Part shown: one piece after another, positions 35,401 to 44,522 of the stretch
Layout of the letters: the number at the start of each line of letters is the position of its first letter
Position numbering within the stretch: position 1 is the first letter of the stretch
NCBI GenBank assembly: GCA_021818445.1
Contig: JAKAEB010000031.1
Coordinates: 1-47,487 of the forward strand
Origin: Planctomycetota bacterium
GTDB taxonomy: Bacteria > Planctomycetota > Phycisphaerae > WQYP01
Reading direction: 5' to 3'
Length of the DNA stretch: 47,487 nt
Translations under genes and position numbers: made by a program
Notes under the pieces: model-generated
Databases searched by the model: none
Seen by the model: only the letters and a program-made list of their open reading frames with translations
What the model was told of the DNA's origin: nothing

Positions 35401-35589
35401 GTAGCTGGTGGAGCATCGTTGCAGATATCCGGCGTGCATTCCAACGGCATGTTGCTGCGGCGAAAAATGGCCGATCCGGTCTGTGGCAGAGCGACACCCG
35501 GTGCCGCTTTAACGATATTATTTGCAGGACGTACCATCCATACCAAATCCAGCAGTCGCGCGGCGGATGACGAGGCTCTCGAGGCCTAA
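35401..35589 (+). pseudogene. Decayed duplicate of the sialate O-acetylesterase 5' end
   Basis: The frame reads VAGGASLQISGVHSNGMLLR and onward and aligns with residues about 30-83 of the esterase at 32317-33957: 36 of 54 residues are identical by eye (for example KMADP, ATPGAA, HTKS against QTKS). It then diverges and stops after 63 codons, far short of the nucleophile Ser. A signal-peptide-like stretch precedes it. This is a partial, non-functional copy created by duplication of the neighbouring gene, or the stump of a second paralogue. Confidence 0.8.
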
Positions 35590-36023
35590 AGCCGACGACC
35601 ATCTGCGGAAATTAGAACGGATCTCATGGGCTTCGTGGCATGCAGGAGGTCTACCCACACATAAAAACAGCAAACCATCATGGAAAATGCAAATTATTTA
35701 AAAAAATGCTCTATGCGCGCGGCCTATCATGGTGGGGCGATGGGGGGAATAATTGCGCGGTCAGCCGCATTACACCTGCCGGATGAGCGTTCTACGCTTA
35801 AGAGCCTGTTTGAAAAGTCCGATGCGCGTGGATTGGGGTGGAAAATGGATGGTTGCAAGGACGCAAGTACGAAGCATATTCTGGAATATGTTGAGGATCG
35901 AGGACGCCGCAGATGGCGGTTTGCCGCCCCAAGACGCTCCCGGCGGAGTTTCCAAACAGACCCTTGGGCTATCGGGCGGCGATCAAAATGGTTCGACACC
36001 ACGGCCGCCGCTGGAGTAAGCCA
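35590..36023. other. Gene-free stretch
   Basis: Open frames on both strands between 35680 and 36020 lack protein-like composition. Otherwise nothing seen. Confidence 0.35.
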
Positions 36024-36461
36024 ATGAAATTGGCCGCTCGCTATCTGGTCGCACCGGCGAAACCCGCTGACTACGCGGTGAGTGCCGGGTTGTTTCTATT
36101 GACCGCTATTATGACGATGTGCATTGGCACTGCCGGATTGGTGGCGATCGCATCTATACCGCGCTGGCAAGTGCATGCCCCGGTTTATTTAATAATCGTC
36201 GCCATGGGTATTGCGGTTTGCAGCGGGGCATCGATACACTGCGTTAACCAGATCAGAATTGCTGCGGCAACTTCCAACCAAGCGGCCCGCCGCGTGCGAC
36301 AATTATTGCTGGCCGCTTCAGTCGAGGTTTTAACTTTTTTATTGGCCTTGGTACAGCTTGCTGCCACCGCAATCGTCGTTGTGATAATCGGCATGTACCT
36401 GTTCGGCGTCCCGTTGCCGACGCTTCACGCGTTAAGGCAAATCATATCTCATCACCTGTAA
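36024..36461 (+). CDS. Small membrane protein with three to four helices, unknown function
   Basis: ATG at 36024 has GGAG 7 nt upstream. The 145-residue product has hydrophobic segments near 18-45 (VSAGLFLLTAIMTMCIGTAG), 53-70 (VYLIIVAMGIAVCSGAS) and 95-130 (VEVLTFLLALVQLAATAIVV). A polar helix with RVRQ separates the second and third. No family recognised. It converges with the HEAT-protein gene, with 73 nt between the stop codons. Confidence 0.6.
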   Translation: MKLAARYLVAPAKPADYAVSAGLFLLTAIMTMCIGTAGLVAIASIPRWQVHAPVYLIIVAMGIAVCSGASIHCVNQIRIAAATSNQAARRVRQLLLAASVEVLTFLLALVQLAATAIVVVIIGMYLFGVPLPTLHALRQIISHHL

Positions 36462-36534
36462 CAGCCTGCTGCGGCGGCTGGCTAAGTGGTGGTCGTCACC
36501 TGACGATTTGCCCGCCGCATTCTGCCAAGCCAAA

Positions 36535-38775
36535 TCAGTTTTGCATACCCAAGATCAACGTCGACGCCCGGTTACTGGGGATATTCAATGCCCCCAACGC
36601 CTGAGCGGCCGCCAATTTTACATCGGCGCTCCCGCTGGTCATGGCGACACGAATAAGCCCGTGAATTTGCCCTTTTGTAAGTTTGTCGCCCAGATTGCGG
36701 GCCGATGTAGCAACACTCTGAAACAGAGCCGCACGGACGGCAGAGGTGGCACCGGAGCTATGCAACGCCGCACGCACCAGCATCCGCTGGGCCATTGGAT
36801 CGCGGGTTTGCCCAAGCACCCTTGCGGCGGCCAGAACCACCTTGCTATTGGGGTTGTGCAGAGCCATATGCAGTGCTGATATCGCAGGCAGGACGTTGTA
36901 AATTGATGCACGGTTCATGGCGATAAGTTTAAGCTGATGGGCTGCACCTAAGGCGTCGGCCAACTTCAGGCTGGGTGGGATGCCGCCACCAAGTTTACTC
37001 AAAACACTGCTGTAGGCCGCTTCAACTTCGCTGGCACCAGAACCAACCGGCAGAATACTGATTGTTTGCTCATTGGCGAATTGCACGCGATAGGCTCTGG
37101 CGGCCGCCGAATGAGCCATAATCACCAAGGGCGTATAGGCCAGCCGGGCATCGGTGCTCGCCAATTGATCAAAGTTACGGATGTTGGCCGCTCCCTGCGC
37201 CACAACAAGATTGATTATCGGAGATTTGCGGGCCATCTGAAATGCCTCGCTGGTGGTAGCGGCCGATATGACATGAAACTGCGACCGCAGGCCGGCCGCA
37301 ATGGTATTTCTAGCCTGGGCTGACGGCTCAATGACAACGCATACCGGCTTGCCGCTTTGCGCCAAGGCCTCGGACAAAATAGGTACCACACGGCTATACC
37401 CGATAAACGGCTTGAGGGGATTGGCCGCCGCCAAAGCCGAGGCCGCTTGAAAACGAACCTGGAGATCTGGATACGACATCGCCTGAAGCAACGGACTCGT
37501 GGGTGACGAAACCAGACCCGACACACCGCCGGTTTTAGTCAAAGCCGCTTCCACCTTCAGGATCAGGCGGCTGTTGCCGACCGCGAGTGCCTCCCGCAAG
37601 GATGGATTCAGGTAGCGGGGCCCGGCGGCCATCGCATAGTAGGCGGCCGACGGCGAATGTTTGGGCAAGCTTGGGTCGGTCATTCCGGATGGCAGATCAA
37701 CTTCGCGCCGAAGATTGGCGGTAATCCACAAACTGATAGCTGGACTCAACTTCGGATCCAGCCGAAGTGCCGCTTCGCAGGCGCGCATGCACTGCACATC
37801 GTTCCAAATGGCAGTCGGCACAGCGACTTCGGTCACATTGTCCAAGCTGGGACTGTAATACCAGACAGGATTGGTCGCCGCACTGGGATAATTAGCGGCC
37901 AGCGAGGGCCGATGATTAAAATAACCTTGGGCTAACCACAAAAACTGCTGGGCGGCATTGAGATGATTGAAAAGGCCGGTGGGGTCGATCTGGTCAATGG
38001 CCGATACCGCCGCCGCACGTTCATCGGCGGGTGCATTTTTATCCTCCGCAATTTCCTTCAGATACGGCAGCGACCGCGAGTATTGGATGTTGCCCAGCAC
38101 ATGAATAATTTCCACCTTCTCGGCGACCGACGACGTGGCCAACTGCTGGACCAAGGCATTGATAACCGGTCGGCCGATCTCAGTCATCATCTGCAGGACA
38201 TAAGGATGCAACGCTTTTTGCGCTGCGCTGTTCAATGTGTGGATGTAAAATGGTACGGCAAACTCGCCTGCTGCCCGCAATCGCTGGCGCGATACGACGT
38301 AAGCACGGGGGCTTTGATCCATAGCCGCAATGGCCTGCATAATGCGCTTGGGATTGCGGGCCACAGCCATATGGCCCTTGGTGAGCAACGCCTCAATCTG
38401 GGCGGATATCTTTTTAAGTGACGGCACCTGCTGGTTGTCAATCAGGATTTCAGTAACATTTCGGCCATCGGCGGCAGCCTCAAAGGCGTGAAGGGCATCG
38501 ACCGGATTGGGCGCCATGTTCAAAATAGTCTTGCCAAAGGCGGCCGCCAACTTCACGTTGCCCACCAGCGAGTAGTGCATGAACAAATCGGCATCGTTGG
38601 TGAGTTTTTGAGAAGGGGCACTGGCAGCTACCGCCGAGGGTGGCGTAAGTGCCGGCAACGAGATTGCCGACGCGACACCCGCCACCATCACTGCACCGAC
38701 TAAGGCGCATTTAAGCGACGCCCGTCGGGCCAACCGTTGTTGTTCACCACGATACTTTGTTTGCAACTGCCGCAT
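36535..38775 (-). CDS. Secreted HEAT-repeat protein with embedded receiver-like domain
   Basis: A 746-residue protein. Start at 38775 is chosen because GGAGG lies 4 nt upstream; the frame is open further. A basic tail and hydrophobic stretch (about 22-50) form a signal peptide or anchor. Residues 195-265 and 610-735 contain HEAT-type helical pairs (EKVEIIHVLGNIQYSRSLPY, NPNSKVVLAAARVLGQTRDP, SADVKLAAAQALGALNIPSN). Between them, residues about 477-595 follow the beta-alpha pattern of a response-regulator receiver (VCVVIEPSAQARNTIAAGLR, then FHVISAATTSEAFQMARKSP, then INLVVAQG), but the phospho-acceptor Asp is missing (VVAQG where VLLDL is expected). A binding scaffold rather than an enzyme; function unknown. 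Confidence 0.8.
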   Translation of the reverse strand: MRQLQTKYRGEQQRLARRASLKCALVGAVMVAGVASAISLPALTPPSAVAASAPSQKLTNDADLFMHYSLVGNVKLAAAFGKTILNMAPNPVDALHAFEAAADGRNVTEILIDNQQVPSLKKISAQIEALLTKGHMAVARNPKRIMQAIAAMDQSPRAYVVSRQRLRAAGEFAVPFYIHTLNSAAQKALHPYVLQMMTEIGRPVINALVQQLATSSVAEKVEIIHVLGNIQYSRSLPYLKEIAEDKNAPADERAAAVSAIDQIDPTGLFNHLNAAQQFLWLAQGYFNHRPSLAANYPSAATNPVWYYSPSLDNVTEVAVPTAIWNDVQCMRACEAALRLDPKLSPAISLWITANLRREVDLPSGMTDPSLPKHSPSAAYYAMAAGPRYLNPSLREALAVGNSRLILKVEAALTKTGGVSGLVSSPTSPLLQAMSYPDLQVRFQAASALAAANPLKPFIGYSRVVPILSEALAQSGKPVCVVIEPSAQARNTIAAGLRSQFHVISAATTSEAFQMARKSPIINLVVAQGAANIRNFDQLASTDARLAYTPLVIMAHSAAARAYRVQFANEQTISILPVGSGASEVEAAYSSVLSKLGGGIPPSLKLADALGAAHQLKLIAMNRASIYNVLPAISALHMALHNPNSKVVLAAARVLGQTRDPMAQRMLVRAALHSSGATSAVRAALFQSVATSARNLGDKLTKGQIHGLIRVAMTSGSADVKLAAAQALGALNIPSNRASTLILGMQN

Positions 38776-39091
38776 AATGCCTCCGCGAAAAGTTGAACCG
38801 CCACCCCATTTGAGCCGCTCAAAACGGCTACATGTGGTGCTGATTGACTCGAAGCCTACAAGGCCGATGGCGCATGAAAACATGTGACGCCGAACCAGTC
38901 TTGTCGCTCCCCAGAGAGTTGCGATTATAGACCAGCCATTTTTAGTGTCAAAAGTGCCGCAAGACGCGGCCGATATCGCCCGGGCGAATCCTGCACCGCT
39001 GATCGGGCATCAGTCAGCCCCCGCCTATGTCAAACTGCACCCCAATGGATGCAGATCGGCATCATTCAGGCAACGGGGACGCATTAAATAT

Positions 39092-39103
39092 GTATGTACA
39101 TAC
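39092..39103. promoter_or_regulatory. Perfect 12-bp palindrome GTATGTACATAC
   Basis: A perfect inverted repeat in AT-rich sequence, 104 nt upstream of the dnaA promoter candidate. Looks like a dimeric repressor site; the regulator is not known. Confidence 0.4.
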
Positions 39104-39206
39104 CATGTTTTGAAAATCGCGCCTTTAATTGAATCGCTTATTGCGATTTGCGGATGAGTGAAAACGATTGGCTGACAGTGCTATTCAAGTTTTTGCCCAC
39201 AAAAGA

Positions 39207-39235
39207 TTGACACAAGTTTCAAGCGTTGCTATCTT
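39207..39235 (+). promoter_or_regulatory. Promoter upstream of dnaA
   Basis: Consensus TTGACA (39207-39212), 17-nt spacer, TATCTT (39230-39235). The start would be near 39242, giving a leader of about 480 nt before the dnaA start codon, much longer than usual. Confidence 0.55.
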
Positions 39236-39722
39236 CCCTTGTCGGTAAGAATTCTTTCGGGTGGCCCTGCGGGGATCACCAACGAATAGCGGTGGAAAAG
39301 GTGATGGCTGACCGTAGTGTCGGTGGGGTGGCGTGATGCGATTGAATTTCCACTTCGGGCCCATTGTTGATCGAAAGCAAATGTGTCACGATAGATGGTC
39401 GATGGTGATGCTGAAAAATTTTAGCGATCGGTGAACCTGCGTGGGGGCGGTGCGACGATGTCGTGGCGAGAATCAATATTTGATGGCACTCGGTTGGCCA
39501 GCATGGCGGGACGGCACGAGGATTGCTCCTGAGGCGGGGGCGCAATAATGGTGCGGGGTGTGCAGTATGGTGCGGTTGTGGAACTTGCCGCACCAGAGCC
39601 AAAACATGGGCGGGTGGGACTGGTAGAGATGAGGCGGCTTGCCGGATGGTGACCATTCGAGCCGCGACGATGGGTCGGTGGACGCGGGTCTCTGCAGAGT
39701 GTGCTTTCGGGGTGGATGGACC

Positions 39723-41132
39723 ATGGCTTTAGTCAAGCGTGAGGATGCGAAGGTGATCAAGTTTGATGACATCACTCAGGACGCCGCGCATCTATGGAAT
39801 CAAACTTACGACTATCTGCGGCAGTTTCATGGGCCCATCGTGCGAACCTGGTTTTCCGAACTTACGCCGATCGGGCTTAATGCCGGTGTACTTACCATTT
39901 CGTGCCGGACAATTGTTCAAAAACGCCATCTGGTGCATCATTGCAAGGACCTCTTCACGCAGTCGGTACAGGCTGTTTCAGGGCGGCTTATCACGCTGGA
40001 ATTTATCTGCGATGAGCCGGAGTCAGTTGGAACGCATCTGCGTTTAAGTGAAGAGACGGTTCTTTCGCCCGATTTTACCTTTGATAATTTTATTATTGGC
40101 CCCACCAATGAATTGGCTTACTCCACCTGCCAGGCCGTGGTACGTGAACCGGGAAAGCTTTACAACCCACTGTTCATTCACGGTGCCCCGGGTCTGGGCA
40201 AAACCCACCTGCTTCAGGCCACATGTCAGGCACTGCTTAAAACCGCGCCCGACGTGCATATTGAATACGTATCGTGCGACCATTTTATTAATTTATTCAT
40301 TGCCGCCGTGCATAACGGCACGACAATGGAATTTCGCAATCGCTTTCGTCAGCGTCCCGACGTGCTGATTGTCGATGATGTCCACTTTCTGGCCAAAGTT
40401 GAAACGACGCAGGAAGAATTTTTTCATACATTCAACGCCCTGTTTCAGTCCGGTCGGCAGATTATTCTCAGTTCCGACAGCATGCCCGGCGAGATTCCCA
40501 TGCTGGAACAGCGGCTTGTATCGCGCTTTGTCCACGGCATGATCGCCCCCATCGGCCGCCCCTGCTTTGAAACCCGCTGCGGCATCGTGCGGCACAAGGC
40601 TCGCCTGCGCGGCATCATCATGCCCGAGGATGTCATTGTCACCATTGCCCGCCGCTATGAGGACAATGTGCGCGAGCTTGAAGGAGCCATCAGCAAAATT
40701 CATGGCTGCGCCATGCTCAACGGTGGCAAATATGATATGGAAACCGCCGTCAAGGCCCTTGGCGAAGCCACCCCCGCATCCGATCGCATCGTATCACTCC
40801 AGCAGATCGTCAGCCAGGTAACCTCGGTATACGGCGTGCGCGTGCCGGACTTGCAGGGTAAGTCGCGCAGCCGGTCCATCGCCCTGCCGCGCCAGATTGC
40901 CATGTACCTCGCACGCAAAAAAACGCACCACTCGCTGGCGGAAATCGGCGGCTTCTTCGGTGGGCGCGATCACACCACCGTGCTGCATGCCGTCAAAACC
41001 ATAGAAGACGCCTGCCGCACCAACCCCGCCCTGCGCCATCGGCTTGAAGAGCTGGAATCGGAAATCGACAAAGAAGCACTGCGCTCCACCGGGTTTCAGC
41101 AAAACCACTTACGGCGGCAATTTGGCACCTAG
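39723..41132 (+). CDS. dnaA: Chromosomal replication initiator protein DnaA
   Basis: A 469-residue DnaA with the normal domain order. Domain I (about 20-95) binds partners; a short linker follows; the AAA+ domain starts FTFDNFIIGPTNELAYSTC, with Walker A GAPGLGKT at 154-161 (the family usually has GGVGLGKT) and Walker B VLIVDD at 214-219. Domain IV (about 355-469) has the DNA-binding signature GGRDHTTVLHAVKTIE. The ATG at 39723 is preferred to an upstream in-frame start because family sequence begins there and a purine-rich stretch precedes it. dnaN, recF and rpmH are not adjacent, so the gene lies outside the classical dnaA cluster. It converges with ffh. Confidence 0.95.
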   Translation: MALVKREDAKVIKFDDITQDAAHLWNQTYDYLRQFHGPIVRTWFSELTPIGLNAGVLTISCRTIVQKRHLVHHCKDLFTQSVQAVSGRLITLEFICDEPESVGTHLRLSEETVLSPDFTFDNFIIGPTNELAYSTCQAVVREPGKLYNPLFIHGAPGLGKTHLLQATCQALLKTAPDVHIEYVSCDHFINLFIAAVHNGTTMEFRNRFRQRPDVLIVDDVHFLAKVETTQEEFFHTFNALFQSGRQIILSSDSMPGEIPMLEQRLVSRFVHGMIAPIGRPCFETRCGIVRHKARLRGIIMPEDVIVTIARRYEDNVRELEGAISKIHGCAMLNGGKYDMETAVKALGEATPASDRIVSLQQIVSQVTSVYGVRVPDLQGKSRSRSIALPRQIAMYLARKKTHHSLAEIGGFFGGRDHTTVLHAVKTIEDACRTNPALRHRLEELESEIDKEALRSTGFQQNHLRRQFGT

Positions 41133-41174
41133 CAGGACGCCCGCTGCCCAGTCAGCCCGGTATGCAATAATTAT

Positions 41175-42608
41175 TTATTTTCCGCGACGACGCTTATCGC
41201 GCAGCCGCCGCTTTTGCTCCGGTGTCAGCCGACTGGGCGTTTGATGTGTACCGCCGGTCGCCCCGGCAAAATTGGTATAGATCGACGGATCTTCAATCGC
41301 CCGCATACGGCTGGTGGGCGAAAGCTGCGATAACTTCCGCGCCACATTGCGGGCCGATTCAAACCCCTTTACCAGTTTGGATACATCCTCCGGTGCCACC
41401 CCCGAACCCCGCGCAATGCGCCGCCGTCGCGACCCGTTAATCTCCTCCGGTGCACTGCGCTCATGCGGTGTCATGCTGCGAATAATCGCCTCGGCCCGAT
41501 CCAGCTCCTTGTCGGATACCTGCACATCCTTCAATTGACTCGAAACCCCCGGCAGCATACCGAGAATATGCTTCAGTGGCCCCATTTTCCGCAGGCTTTG
41601 CATCTGGTCGAGAAAGTCTTCCAGCGTAAAAGTTGCCTTGGCAATTTTTTCCTGCATGCGTTCGGCGCTGGCTTGATCAAATTCCTTCTGCGCCTTTTCA
41701 ACCAGGCTTACCACATCACCCATCCCCAAAATGCGGTCAGCCATACGGGCGGGATGAAATTCCTCCAGCATGGTGAGTTTTTCGCCTACACCAATAAAAC
41801 GGATGGGTTTTCCGGTAACCGCCTTGACCGATAGCGCCGCCCCGCCACGTGTGTCGGAATCAAATTTCGTTAATATGATGCCATTAATTTCCAACTCGCG
41901 ATTAAAGGCCTTGGCAGCGTTGACGGCATCCTGCCCTACCATCGCGTCAACCACTAAAAAAATGTGGTGTGGTTTGACCACCTGCTGTATCTGACGCAAC
42001 TCCCGCATCAGCGGAGCATCAATGTGCAGCCGACCGGCGGTATCAAGGATGACCACGTCGCGCCCCAATTGACGGGCTTTTTCAATGGATCGACGGCAGA
42101 TCGTCACCGGCCCCACCGATGGATCGTCCCGATAGATCGGCACATCCACCTGTTGCGCCAGCGTCTCTAGCTGATCCATGGCAGCAGGACGCTGCGTATC
42201 GGCGGCTACAAGCAGCGGCTGGCGACCCTTGCTCTTGAGATACAACGCCAGTTTACCGCACGTGGTGGTTTTGCCCGCCCCCTGCAAGCCGCACATCATG
42301 ATGATGGTCGGTCCGGTGGTAAAGGAAAAAATTTCATGGTCCACCGGCCCCATCAGATCGGTCAACTGCTGATGGACAATGGCCACCATCTGCTGCTCGG
42401 GATTGATGCTGGCGAGCACCTTCTGGCCGATCGCCTTTTCCAGCACCGACGCGGTAAAATCATCCACCACCGTCTGATTGACATCCGCATCAAGCAGGGC
42501 GCGTTTTACCTGCTCCATCGCCTCACGGACATTGCTTTCCGTGATGCGCCCGCGCCCGGAAATATTACGGAACAGCGACACGAATTGATTGGATAATTGA
42601 TCAAACAT
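41175..42608 (-). CDS. ffh: Signal recognition particle protein Ffh
   Basis: A 477-residue SRP54 homologue. The N domain (1-90) contains ITESNVREAMEQVKRALLDA; the GTPase G domain has GLQGAGKTTT at 107-116, DTAGR at 189-193 and TKFD at 247-250. The M domain has the RNA-binding RRRRIARGSG and the family VSKLVKGFESARNVARKL segment. It binds 4.5S RNA and signal peptides at L23 and delivers ribosomes to FtsY. Its start lies 21 nt after the ispG stop, so both genes share a transcript. Confidence 0.97.
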   Translation of the reverse strand: MFDQLSNQFVSLFRNISGRGRITESNVREAMEQVKRALLDADVNQTVVDDFTASVLEKAIGQKVLASINPEQQMVAIVHQQLTDLMGPVDHEIFSFTTGPTIIMMCGLQGAGKTTTCGKLALYLKSKGRQPLLVAADTQRPAAMDQLETLAQQVDVPIYRDDPSVGPVTICRRSIEKARQLGRDVVILDTAGRLHIDAPLMRELRQIQQVVKPHHIFLVVDAMVGQDAVNAAKAFNRELEINGIILTKFDSDTRGGAALSVKAVTGKPIRFIGVGEKLTMLEEFHPARMADRILGMGDVVSLVEKAQKEFDQASAERMQEKIAKATFTLEDFLDQMQSLRKMGPLKHILGMLPGVSSQLKDVQVSDKELDRAEAIIRSMTPHERSAPEEINGSRRRRIARGSGVAPEDVSKLVKGFESARNVARKLSQLSPTSRMRAIEDPSIYTNFAGATGGTHQTPSRLTPEQKRRLRDKRRRGK

Positions 42609-42629
42609 GCGGAAACTGTCTTTCGCGTA

Positions 42630-43874
42630 TTAAGACTGTAATATGGGAAGCGATGCGCCACCGGCCTTTTCGGCCGCGATTTTCGCATAGCCCGAACCCA
42701 GCTCGCCGATCGGATCCGGCGGGATAATGTCCACCAGCTTTTCGCCGAGTTTGGCTTCACCACGGTTGACTTTATCCTGAAACAGGCGGCATTGCTCCAG
42801 CAGGGCATCGAGGATCTTTTCCTCCGGTACGTTGGCTACCTTTTGCCCCTGCACATAGATGATGCCCCGCTTATCGCCTGCAAATATCGCCACATCGGCC
42901 CCTTCGCATTCACCCGGGCCGTTAACCACGCAGCCCATCACCGCAACTTTAATCGGGACGGTGATGTGCTCTTTGAGTTTGGTGTTTACCTGCTGCACCA
43001 GTGTGAACAGATCAACCTGTATCCGCCCGCAGGTGGGGCAGGCAATCAGTTCTGCCCCCTTGCGGTTACGCAGGCCCAGCACATAAAGCAATTCCAGCCC
43101 ATCCTGCACCTCATAAATGGGGTCATTGGCATAGCTGATGCGGATGGTATCGCCGATGCCATTGGCCAGCAGCGTCCCCAGCGGTACCACACTCCGAATC
43201 GTCCCCGTCTCCTTGGGGCCGGCATGTGTGACACCTAAATGCAGCGGATGATCAAAGCGGCGCGATATCTCAGTGTAGGCGTCGATGACCAGCAGTGGAT
43301 CGATCGATTTGGCTGAAATGACAATATCGTAAAAATTCCGCTCGTAAAAAATATCGAGATATTCTTCCAGCTTGGAAATCATGATCGCCAGCAGATGTCC
43401 ATGGCGATTGTCACTGAAAACCGCACCAAGTTCCTTCAGACGCCGCTGTTTATCCTTACGCTCAACGATGGAACCCTCATTAACCCCGACGCGAATGGGA
43501 ATGCCCCGCTCTTTGCAGGCGTCAATGACCTTTTCCACCTGCGATCGATCATTGATGTTGCCGGGATTCAGCCGTATTTTCTGCACCCCGGCTTCGACAG
43601 CCTCCAGCGCCCGTTGAAAATGAAAGTGCACATCCGCCACCACGGGTACACTCACCTGCTTGAGGATTTCCTTCAGGGCTTCGGTATCTTTCCGCTCCGG
43701 AACCGCCACGCGGACAATATCCGCCCCGGCCGCCGCGAGCTTATTGATTTCGCGCACGCAGCCGTCGATATCGTGGGTGTAGCCGCTGGTCATCGACTGG
43801 ACCGCCACAGGGGCATCGCCGCCGATCAGTACATTCCCCACCTTAACTTGCCGGGTTTTCCGCCGTTTAATCAT
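42630..43874 (-). CDS. ispG: 4-hydroxy-3-methylbut-2-enyl diphosphate synthase IspG (GcpE)
   Basis: A 414-residue enzyme of the MEP isoprenoid pathway, reducing MEcPP to HMBPP with a [4Fe-4S] cluster. Conserved segments are VAVQSMTSGYTHD near the N-terminus, KIRLNPGNI, IRVGVNEGS, and the cluster ligands: Cys279 and Cys282 in LIACPTCGR, Cys315 in MGCVVNGPGE and Glu322. The single-domain-plus-cluster length is the ordinary bacterial form. Start ATG at 43874 has GGAG 8 nt upstream; the frame is open further upstream but without family sequence. First gene of the ispG-ffh unit. Confidence 0.97.
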   Translation of the reverse strand: MIKRRKTRQVKVGNVLIGGDAPVAVQSMTSGYTHDIDGCVREINKLAAAGADIVRVAVPERKDTEALKEILKQVSVPVVADVHFHFQRALEAVEAGVQKIRLNPGNINDRSQVEKVIDACKERGIPIRVGVNEGSIVERKDKQRRLKELGAVFSDNRHGHLLAIMISKLEEYLDIFYERNFYDIVISAKSIDPLLVIDAYTEISRRFDHPLHLGVTHAGPKETGTIRSVVPLGTLLANGIGDTIRISYANDPIYEVQDGLELLYVLGLRNRKGAELIACPTCGRIQVDLFTLVQQVNTKLKEHITVPIKVAVMGCVVNGPGECEGADVAIFAGDKRGIIYVQGQKVANVPEEKILDALLEQCRLFQDKVNRGEAKLGEKLVDIIPPDPIGELGSGYAKIAAEKAGGASLPILQS

Positions 43875-44522
43875 AAAACACTTCTCCGCTGGGCCAAAAG
43901 AGCCTAAAGCAGAATTGTAGCGGATATCGACCGGTTTTTTAACTGCCCCCATCCATGATGTGGTGCAGCGGGTTTTCGCAGGCTCGGTCGTGGTGGCGAA
44001 GCGGTGTATCCAGGTTCAGCCGGAACTCGGACATTTTGGCAGGCATAATCAACCGGTGTCATGCTTAATGTGAGTAGGGGATAAGGGACGGGCAAGCATT
44101 GTGTGTTCGCATCGCCCATTTAGCCGCGTGCCCCGCCGGGCGGCACTCTCCGGCACGCGCGGTTCATCGCGGCCCGGTAGATGCACCGATGCCAGCGCGG
44201 ATATTGCCGCCGTGCAGACGCGCCGGGGAGCGCCGAGAACGCGGGGCACTATGTCGTATTTTTATAATTCTCTTTTCTACAAAAGTCAGGCTGTTCATGG
44301 CTCTCACGGAAGCCATAAGAAACTATTGATTGTATATTTGCAGCTAATCTGACTGACAATATCTAGTACTGGTCGTCCCGTTTTGTGTTATAATTCTGTA
44401 TGCGGGTGTTAGTGAACGGGACACTCTGCGGGCTTGAGGGAAGCTTGGCAACAACCTCGGACCCTCATTTAATGTACAGTGCGTTCATCCGAAGTGCTGG
44501 TGGAAGGAAATGGGGTAAATTT
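43875..44522. other. Gene-free region upstream of the transglutaminase-like gene
   Basis: About 650 nt between divergent genes. Contains a TATAAT near 44266-44275, a 6-bp hairpin (ATGGCT/AGCCAT around 44298-44318), and the extended -10 promoter at 44389. No gene was found. Confidence 0.4.
44386..44394 (+). promoter_or_regulatory. Extended -10 promoter
   Basis: TGTTATAAT: a perfect TATAAT (44389-44394) with the TGn extension. The -35 is poor, as is normal for extended -10 promoters. Transcription would start near 44401, 120 nt before the gene at 44523. Confidence 0.5.

Larger units (their letters stand above)
38776..39722. other. Long region upstream of dnaA
   Basis: About 950 nt between divergent genes. 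The left 450 nt is AT-rich for this window and contains a 12-bp palindrome and a good promoter (listed separately). The leader from about 39242 to 39722 has no gene. No array of consensus DnaA boxes (TTATCCACA) was found, so an origin cannot be claimed. Confidence 0.45.

Noticed and set aside
35680-36023. Possible small gene, and IS-like ends (AGAGCCTGTTTGAAAAG around 35799)
   Set aside because: The inverted partner is too weak and there is no transposase; the open frame has no protein-like pattern.
38776-39722. Chromosomal origin beside dnaA
   Set aside because: No cluster of DnaA boxes was found, and dnaN is not adjacent.
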